Positions 7,122 to 11,483 of a stretch of DNA of 11,483 nt are shown piece after piece (positions within the stretch are counted from its first letter, which is position 1; each line of letters opens with the position of its first letter). Under the pieces are notes generated by a model. The model saw only the letters and a program-made list of their open reading frames with translations. It ran no database searches and was not told the origin of the DNA. The translations under genes and the position numbers were made by a program. The stretch spans positions 1 through 11,483 of the forward strand of contig CAMKNF010000050.1 in the NCBI GenBank assembly GCA_946414115.1, read 5' to 3'. This DNA is from an uncultured Ruminococcus sp. (GTDB lineage Bacteria; Bacillota; Clostridia; Oscillospirales; Acutalibacteraceae).

Positions 7122-9428
7122 TTAAGAAAATTTGTAGGTTTTAACTGTCCATTTGCCTGATGATTTGCTGTCAAGATAGTAGACTATACCTGTGTCTCCT
7201 GTGAGGGGTATATCAATAGTCTGTTCGCTTCCGTTGTTAAAGATGATGTTTTGATAATCGTCAAAGCTAAAGGAAATGGAATAAATCTTTTGATTTTGGC
7301 TGTCGGTTTTAACATAGGTCATTGTATTTCCCGACCAAGCGGACATACTTCCGGCACTTCCCCAAACATACGCCTTAACTGTGGACCAGTTTTGGTTGTT
7401 GCTGAAGTAAACGGTGATATCGCCGCCTGTATCACCGCCGGAGGTGGAGCCTCCCACAGCTTCTATAACATCATATAATCCATTTAGCATAGCCTCAAGC
7501 TCTTCGTAGGTGTTATTGTTGTCGCGGAGAGCTTTCTTGAGAGCTTGATATTGGTCAAAGGAGCTGTATTCATAGTATTTCTCAAGCGCCTGCTTGATAT
7601 TTGAAAGAATGTCAGTCAAGCTTTCGCCGCCTGCTGCTCCAACCTGAGCAGGAGATTTTTTCTCTATGGGGAATTTATCTATTATGTCGGCAACCTTCAT
7701 TTGAATAGCCGTTGCGTCACGGATATTTACTTCTGTGTCGCCTGTGACGTTTGCCTGTGTAAATGCCTTACCCTTAAGGGTAATTAACTCTGCAATATGC
7801 TTCTGAACTATGGAAGCGTCATTGATGTTGACTTCGCCGTTTAAGTCTGCGTCACCGTAGAGATAGATTTCAGGCTCGGTGACGGAGGTGGAGAAGGGCT
7901 GGGTCGTTACCTCTGTGGGTTCGGTTTTGGTTGTTGTGGGAACAGTTGTGACCTCTGTGGGCTCGGTTTTGGTTGTCGTGGGAGCAGTTGTGACCTCTGT
8001 TGGCTCGGTTTTAACTGTTGTGGGAGCGGCGGTTGTTGCCTCGGGTACTGTTGTTGGCTCCGTGGGAGTATCCGCTAAGGTTGTATCAAAGGGAATGATG
8101 TAGGAGCAAAGGGGCATAATCTCGTTACTGTAAAGATTGATACCGTTAAAGAGAATGCTGTCCTTGTAGACCTCAACAATGTATCCCTCGGAAAGTCCCA
8201 ATACGGGAGAACGGTTAACAGAGCCGTTTATAAGTCGTCTGACGCCGCCAACGGCGCTGTTGTGCATCATAACCGAGGATGTGCCGTTGTTGTCTGAGTA
8301 GTTATACTGAGCGGAAAGCTCTAAGTGAGTGTGACCTGTGATGATTACGCACTCCTTGTAGGTTTCCATGAGCTTTATGAAACGGCTAACGTCAGAGCTT
8401 GACTTGTTAAGACCTAAGTTGTAGTAGTAGGGGGAGGTCAGCTTGTCGCCGCTGCCCCAGCCTGCGATGTTTGCGTGCTCCATAATAAAGATGTTTTTGC
8501 CGTCGCCTGAGTATTTTTTGAGAAGCCCTTCAAGCCAGTCAAGCTGTGCGCTTGAGAATTGGGTGTTTTGGTTGGTGTAGAAAGCACCCTCCATGGCCAT
8601 GAAAATGAAGTGGTCGCCGGTATTGGGCTCGGTGATTTCAAAATAGCCCTTGCCGCTGTTTATTGTGTTGATATCTGAGTCAAGACCCGTGCCCTTGATA
8701 AAGGCGTCGAAGTTGGTTTTTGAGGAGCCGTTCCAAACTGTTGCTACATCGTGGTTGCCGATTGCTTCGTAAATGGGCATAACGTAGGAGGAGTCGGCTA
8801 AGATTTTCTGATAGCGCTTGTATTCGGCGGCGTAGGTCTGGTTGCCGTTCTGGTCGTTTACTGTGTCGCCGGAGGAAACGGTAAAGTCAACGTCTCTCTT
8901 TGCGAGAGTCTCAAAGGCTGCTGCAAGATGGGTTTCGTCGTAGGGATATTTGCCCTCGCCGTAGGAGTCGTTTGCAAGCTGAACGTCGCTTATTGAGCCG
9001 AAGGTGTAGAAAGCGTCTCGGCTTTTATAGGGAAGCTGTTTTGAAGCCGGGATAGAGTAAACAGCCGAGGCCTTAGAAGCTGTGCAGTTTGCAAGTGAAG
9101 CAGGCTCGGAAGCGGATTTTATTGCGATGAGCTTTTCTGCGTCGGCTGGGATTGCAGTTTGCTTAGGCATTGTGAGAGTGCCTTTTCCCGAGGAAACAGT
9201 AACCTTTCCCAAGGTGTCCATACCCTCTAAGGCTTTTTCCGAATCTGCCCAGTAGAGGTAGTAGGTGCCGTCTGCAGCCGAGAGAGTAATTGTACCCTCG
9301 GCAAAGCCTTTTTCGGTTTTTGAGAAGCTGTAACTAATGGAGTCAGCCGCAGAAACGGATACAAGTCCTACGGTGACAAGGGAAGCTGCCATAAGGAAGC
9401 AGAGAATAAGAGATAATGTTTTTTTCAC
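7122..9428 (-). CDS. Secreted calcineurin-like phosphoesterase with dockerin and C-terminal starch-binding-like module
   Basis: A 768-residue extracellular protein. The start is GTG at 9428, seven bases after GGAGG; an in-frame TTG at 9434 is too close to that site. Residues 1-28 are a signal peptide (KKTLSLILCFLMAASLV, cleavage near VSA-AD). Residues 29-135 form a beta-rich domain. Residues 140-400 are the metallophosphoesterase: SDVQ (D148; the usual His of DxH is Gln150), GDTVND (D188, D192), GNHD (224-227), EH (H318), GHTH (365-368). A Thr/Pro/Glu linker (450-520) leads to a dockerin (525-588) with Ca loops DADLNGEVNIND and NVTGDTEVNIRD. A helical segment follows (about 600-660), then a Gly/Ser/Thr-rich linker and a CBM26-like module (671-768; VYFSNNQNWSTVKAYVWG, IIFNNG). 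The dockerin would anchor it to a cohesin scaffold. Substrate is unknown; a phosphodiester or phosphomonoester is expected. It has its own promoter and follows the channel gene by 74 bases. Confidence 0.92.
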   Translation of the reverse strand: MKKTLSLILCFLMAASLVTVGLVSVSAADSISYSFSKTEKGFAEGTITLSAADGTYYLYWADSEKALEGMDTLGKVTVSSGKGTLTMPKQTAIPADAEKLIAIKSASEPASLANCTASKASAVYSIPASKQLPYKSRDAFYTFGSISDVQLANDSYGEGKYPYDETHLAAAFETLAKRDVDFTVSSGDTVNDQNGNQTYAAEYKRYQKILADSSYVMPIYEAIGNHDVATVWNGSSKTNFDAFIKGTGLDSDINTINSGKGYFEITEPNTGDHFIFMAMEGAFYTNQNTQFSSAQLDWLEGLLKKYSGDGKNIFIMEHANIAGWGSGDKLTSPYYYNLGLNKSSSDVSRFIKLMETYKECVIITGHTHLELSAQYNYSDNNGTSSVMMHNSAVGGVRRLINGSVNRSPVLGLSEGYIVEVYKDSILFNGINLYSNEIMPLCSYIIPFDTTLADTPTEPTTVPEATTAAPTTVKTEPTEVTTAPTTTKTEPTEVTTVPTTTKTEPTEVTTQPFSTSVTEPEIYLYGDADLNGEVNINDASIVQKHIAELITLKGKAFTQANVTGDTEVNIRDATAIQMKVADIIDKFPIEKKSPAQVGAAGGESLTDILSNIKQALEKYYEYSSFDQYQALKKALRDNNNTYEELEAMLNGLYDVIEAVGGSTSGGDTGGDITVYFSNNQNWSTVKAYVWGSAGSMSAWSGNTMTYVKTDSQNQKIYSISFSFDDYQNIIFNNGSEQTIDIPLTGDTGIVYYLDSKSSGKWTVKTYKFS
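7887..8012 (-). repeat. Three 42-bp repeats encoding the Thr/Pro/Glu linker
   Basis: Three tandem units of 42 bp encode KTEPTEVTT(A/V/Q)P(T/F)(T/S)T. The word tcggtttt occurs at 7921, 7963 and 8005. This is a flexible, probably glycosylated linker between phosphoesterase and dockerin; repeat number may vary between strains. Confidence 0.9.
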
Positions 9429-9461
9429 AGCCAAACCTCCGATACATTAATTTTCATATTT

Positions 9462-9490
9462 ATTATATCACTGTGCACAGGTAAATACAA
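9462..9490 (-). promoter_or_regulatory. Probable promoter of the phosphoesterase gene
   Basis: On the minus strand a perfect -10 box TATAAT (9467-9462) is preceded by a 17-base spacer and a weak -35 TTGTAT (9490-9485, three of six matching). It lies 34 bases upstream of the chosen GTG start. The spacer holds a perfect 10-bp palindrome. Confidence 0.6.
9471..9480. promoter_or_regulatory. 10-bp palindrome CTGTGCACAG in the promoter spacer, possible operator
   Basis: CTGTGCACAG reads the same on both strands and lies between the -35 and -10 boxes of the phosphoesterase promoter, where a bound repressor would block RNA polymerase. Only one copy is seen, so a regulatory role is a guess. Confidence 0.3.
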
Positions 9491-9502
9491 TAGCGATAAT
9501 TA

Positions 9503-9916
9503 TTACTTTAGATTCTTTACCTTATCAGAAATTGCCTCAAGCTCCTCTTTGGAAAGCTCAGGAAGCCTTGAGAGCTTGTCGAGAATTGCTTCACGGGTTT
9601 CTTTATACTGCTGTTCAACACAGCGGTTGTAGAAGCTGACAACAACTCCTGTGGCTAAAGCGGTTACGAATAGGGCATAGATTGAGATTAAAACGGAGCA
9701 GATTTTACCCAAAGCGGTAGTGACTACGATATCCCCGAGACCCACCGTAAAGGTAACGGAATAAATGTACCAAAGAGCGTCGAAATAGCTCGTTATATTA
9801 GGCTCAATCAAAAATACCGCAAATCCACAGATAAGTATAAAGACTATGAAGCCCAAAATGATACTGTTTGCGTGAGTTTTTTTGAGGATTCCTCTGAGAA
9901 TTTTCAGCTTTTTCAT
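9503..9916 (-). CDS. Two-transmembrane potassium channel-like protein
   Basis: A 137-residue membrane protein. ATG at 9916 has AGGAGAGG five bases upstream. Residues about 17-37 are the first membrane helix (SIILGFIVFILICGFAVFLI), 43-55 the pore helix (SYFDALWYIYSVT), 57-62 the selectivity filter TVGLGD, and about 70-96 the second helix. Residues 99-137 form a charged cytoplasmic helix (ETREAILDKLSRLPELSKEELEAISDKV), possibly a tetramerisation coil. The filter has Leu where most K+ channels have Tyr (TVGYGD); Leu or Phe is known in some channels. No RCK or ligand-binding domain is present. The gene is co-directional with the phosphoesterase and the phage genes, 58 bases downstream of the chaperone stop. 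I see no convincing promoter of its own; at present it would depend on phage read-through. K+ selectivity is inferred. Confidence 0.85.
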   Translation of the reverse strand: MKKLKILRGILKKTHANSIILGFIVFILICGFAVFLIEPNITSYFDALWYIYSVTFTVGLGDIVVTTALGKICSVLISIYALFVTALATGVVVSFYNRCVEQQYKETREAILDKLSRLPELSKEELEAISDKVKNLK

Positions 9917-9939
9917 AAAAACCTCTCCTATACGGTTGT

Positions 9940-9947
9940 AAATTTAT
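9940..9947. repeat. 8-bp direct repeat AAATTTAT at the right cassette junction
   Basis: Same word and orientation as at 5611-5618. It lies between the chaperone stop and the ribosome site of the channel gene, the only stretch where the right junction can be. Confidence 0.5.
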
Positions 9948-9974
9948 GTTAGTGCAGAATCCTTTTCAGAATAA

Positions 9975-10546
9975 TCAAATCCCATACGGAATAATATCAT
10001 CAATCGTCAAATCTCGTTTCGGCTTTGCAATGCCGTTGTATTGCTTATGACATTCAAGTAAATCAAGGAGAAGTCCGAGGGGCATCAGCATTGTTTCGTC
10101 CAGTGATAAGTTCAGCTGAACCACTCCATAATAAAGCAGTCGGGTAAAGAACTCCTCGTCACTTACCCGACTGCTGTGTTTTTTGAGCTTTCCTCGCTTT
10201 TGATATTTCGCTTTGTGCCTTTATACATCGACTCCATAATTGCTGATTTGTACTCTGACAAATCAAACGGTGAGGTTAAAAGCTCGACCTCATCTTCTGA
10301 AAGCAACGGCTTTTTATCATCGGGATTTTTGAGGTTGTGAATGAGTACACTCTGATTGGCAAGCAAGGTTATAAGCCATATAACCTCATCAAGAGCCATT
10401 TCAAAGTTTTCACTTTTCATCAGCTTGTCGCCGAGGTTCTCAAGACCACCGTATCTTGCGGCGATTTCCTTTGTTGCCTTTGTGGTTAAGACAAGGCTGT
10501 ATTCATTTTCACCGATTTTGATATTTGTACTTCTTTCGCTGTCCAT
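9975..10546 (-). CDS. Tail assembly chaperone, long form made by programmed -1 frameshift (gpGT-like)
   Basis: After decoding AAC at 10180-10178 the ribosome can slip back one base and continue in a frame that stays open for 67 codons (HSRVSDEEFFTRLLYYGVVQ ... DDIIPYGI) to TGA at 9977-9975, giving a 190-residue fusion. The extension has no good start of its own and reads like the second chaperone domain found after the first in Firmicutes siphophages. The long form is thought to bridge tape measure and major tail protein during tail assembly, as lambda gpGT does. Its tail is followed directly by the presumed cassette junction, but the extension itself looks complete. Confidence 0.85.
10136..10195 (-). 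promoter_or_regulatory. Programmed -1 ribosomal frameshift signal
   Basis: On the minus strand the slippery heptamer A AAA AAC (10184-10178) is in the correct zero frame (TCA AAA AAC). Six bases upstream is GAGGA (10195-10191), a Shine-Dalgarno-like stimulator. Three bases downstream begins a perfect 12-bp stem, GCAGTCGGGTAA (10174-10163) with TTACCCGACTGC (10147-10136), loop 15 bases. The zero-frame stop TAA lies inside the 5' arm. The spacer is shorter than the usual 5-8 bases, so the base of the stem may be melted at the moment of slipping. Confidence 0.88.
10163..10546 (-). CDS. Tail assembly chaperone, short form (gpG-like)
   Basis: A 127-residue acidic, helical cytoplasmic protein (NIKIGENEYSLVLTTKATKEIAARYGGLENLGDKL...ALDEVIWLITLLANQS). 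ATG at 10546 has GGAGG six bases upstream and follows the major tail protein stop by 15 bases. Position between major tail protein and tape measure, small size and a frameshift near its end identify it as the first tail-assembly chaperone, which keeps the tape measure soluble and helps recruit tail tube subunits. In related phages the short form greatly outnumbers the fusion. Confidence 0.88.
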   Translation of the reverse strand: MDSERSTNIKIGENEYSLVLTTKATKEIAARYGGLENLGDKLMKSENFEMALDEVIWLITLLANQSVLIHNLKNPDDKKPLLSEDEVELLTSPFDLSEYKSAIMESMYKGTKRNIKSEESSKNTAVG

Positions 10547-10561
10547 AGCTTACCTCCGTTA

Positions 10562-11149
10562 TTATCCTACTGAATAAACAGGCTCGTAAACCTGTTTGTA
10601 CCAGTTTGAAATTGTGGTTGAATTAACTGCGGTATCGTCCTCATTTACCTCTGCCTTCCAAGGATGCTTGCCCTGCGAGTCAGGTTTGTTTCTCCTTGTC
10701 ACAGTACCCTCGATTGACGGTGTGGAAAACTCTATACTTTCGCCCTTTGTGGTAAGGTTCGTTGCCGGAATACCGAATTTAACTCTGTAAAGCCAGAAGT
10801 AGCGGTATTTTCCGTTTGACTTTTTCGCTCTGAAACCCACTGCAACAGGACAGCCTCCGTCCTCGCCTGCGGAAATGAGAACCTTGTTGCTGTCGATTTT
10901 CGCTCCCGTCAAGTTCTCTGCAACAGCAGTTCCGATGTCGTCAATGCCGAGAGTCAGCGTTCCGCTTTGAAACTCCTTGACAATTTCCGATGCACCGTCA
11001 TCGGCATAGAGAGTTGCCTCGGCAAGCTCTATGGAAAGCTCTGCCGTCATAGCCTTTGCGAGTGGTATGGGTGTTGCGTAGGTTTCTTCGCCGTTTTCAT
11101 TTTCTGTAATCTTTGAATAAAACAACTTATCAAGTCCGATTGTTGCCAT
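10562..11149 (-). CDS. Phage major tail protein (tail tube subunit)
   Basis: A 195-residue protein resembling the phi13-type major tail proteins of Firmicutes siphophages (MATIGLDKLFYSKITENENGEETYATPIPLAKAMTAELSIELAEATLYADDG, then VAVGFRAKKSNGKYRYFWLYRVKFGIPATNLTTKGESIEFSTPSIEGTV). It would polymerise as stacked hexamer rings to form the tail tube. ATG at 11149 has GGAGG seven bases upstream and overlaps the preceding gene's stop by one base (TAATG). It is followed by the chaperone. The length is as expected; no C-terminal Ig-like extension is present. Confidence 0.93.
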   Translation of the reverse strand: MATIGLDKLFYSKITENENGEETYATPIPLAKAMTAELSIELAEATLYADDGASEIVKEFQSGTLTLGIDDIGTAVAENLTGAKIDSNKVLISAGEDGGCPVAVGFRAKKSNGKYRYFWLYRVKFGIPATNLTTKGESIEFSTPSIEGTVTRRNKPDSQGKHPWKAEVNEDDTAVNSTTISNWYKQVYEPVYSVG

Positions 11150-11483
11150 TAAAATTCCTCCAATATAAATGATTTTGCCGTATCAACGGCATAGTGGTGA
11201 TAGCCGGTATCGTCCTCGTGACCGATATACCGTCTGTCTGTAATTGTGATGTCAGCCTTTAGAATTGCCGTAACTAACTTGTATTTTAAAGCTGTGTAAT
11301 TGCCCTTTGAAAAAATCGAAATCCGCACCTCTTGAACTTCATATTTCGGCAAATTGTCGCAGTGCATTTCAAAGCTGTCGGCAAGAGGTGTCAGCACAAT
11401 GTATTCATCAGGCGGTGTGTCTGAAAATACACCTGTTTCAACCTTGATGTTCAGCTTTTCAGCTATGCTTTTTAATTCAGATA
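11149..11483 (-). CDS. Phage neck / tail-completion protein (putative tail terminator), 5' end cut by window edge
   Basis: The frame is open from the right edge of the window to TAA at 11151-11149. It gives 110 residues including upstream codons SELKSIAEKLNIKVETGVFSDTPPDEYIVLTPLADSFEMHCDN..., so the GTG at 11397 is internal and the true start lies outside. Family features are VFSDTPPDEYIVLTPL, a central beta pattern VQEVRISIFSKGNY, and the end YHHYAVDTAKSFILEEF. A small protein immediately before the major tail protein is usually the tail terminator or completion protein that caps the tube at the neck. The assignment rests mostly on position and size. Confidence 0.7.
   Translation of the reverse strand, partial: SELKSIAEKLNIKVETGVFSDTPPDEYIVLTPLADSFEMHCDNLPKYEVQEVRISIFSKGNYTALKYKLVTAILKADITITDRRYIGHEDDTGYHHYAVDTAKSFILEEF

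Larger units (their letters stand above)
5611..9947. other. Chromosomal-type gene block interrupting the phage tail operon
   Basis: Between the tail-assembly chaperone (ends 9975) and the tape measure gene (starts 5527) lie three genes with no tail function: truncated guaB, a secreted dockerin phosphoesterase and a K+ channel-like protein. In Firmicutes siphoviruses these two tail genes are normally adjacent. The left limit is set by the abrupt start of guaB homology at 5612. The right limit lies between the chaperone stop (9975) and the channel ribosome site (9929). Both limits contain AAATTTAT. No integrase, transposase or inverted terminal repeats are visible. Joining the flanks would leave about 119 bases between chaperone stop and tape measure start. 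Real insertion or contig chimera cannot be told apart here. Confidence 0.65.

Noticed and set aside
7879..8103. Plus-strand frame of 74 codons rich in V, G and S
   Set aside because: It is the reverse complement of the Thr/Pro/Glu linker repeats of the phosphoesterase.
9917..9947. Possible remnant of the missing guaB 5' end joined to the channel upstream region
   Set aside because: Read in the guaB frame it gives KNLSYTVV, which does not match the expected CIPxNV, and the stretch is the ribosome site and leader of the channel gene.
5600..9955. Possible site-specific recombination core with inverted arms when the block ends or phage ends are joined (GTTG...CAAC and AAC...GTT around AAATTT)
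   Set aside because: The arms are only three to four bases, symmetry centres differ between the two joints, and no recombinase gene is visible; such matches are expected by chance in AT-rich DNA.
10136..10174. Hairpin as a transcription terminator
   Set aside because: It lies inside coding sequence right after a slippery heptamer and has no T-run on the minus strand; a frameshift stimulator explains it better.

Overview
The window looks like a piece of a gut Clostridia genome (Oscillospiraceae/Ruminococcus type). The reasons are strong AGGAGG-type ribosome sites, a dockerin-bearing secreted protein of the cellulosome style, and the long eukaryote-like IMP dehydrogenase typical of this group. 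It contains a siphovirus tail module, almost certainly prophage, split in two by about 4.3 kb of bacterial chromosomal-type genes. No RNA gene, CRISPR array, integrase or transposase was found.

Right part (9948-11483, all on the minus strand, read right to left): the 3' part of a neck/tail-completion protein, the major tail protein, then a tail-assembly chaperone. The chaperone carries a textbook programmed -1 frameshift: A AAA AAC slippery heptamer, an upstream Shine-Dalgarno-like GAGGA, and a perfect 12-bp stem-loop. This produces a 127-residue short form and a 190-residue long form.

Middle (about 5611-9947): a 5'-truncated guaB fragment on the plus strand, a bidirectional terminator, a secreted calcineurin-like phosphoesterase with dockerin and starch-binding-like module (minus), and a small two-helix K+ channel-like protein (minus). 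The block starts exactly where guaB homology is cut. Both of its ends carry the same 8-bp word, AAATTTAT.

Left part (1-5610, minus strand): a terminator-like hairpin, the tape measure protein, the distal tail protein (Dit) and the tail-tip/Tal protein, which runs off the left edge. The last three are translationally coupled by 4-bp GTGA/ATGA overlaps. The Dit carries an insert that reads as a circularly permuted carbohydrate-binding module, which would fit glycan binding during adsorption.

Together: major tail protein, chaperone, tape measure, Dit and Tal are the normal sequential tail-assembly genes of a long-tailed Firmicutes phage. The chromosomal block sits exactly between chaperone and tape measure, where no such genes belong. 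Either it is a real insertion, which would put terminators between the two tail half-operons and probably make the prophage defective or change its late transcription, or the contig is chimeric. The sequence alone cannot decide this; reads spanning about 5600-5625 and 9930-9980 would.
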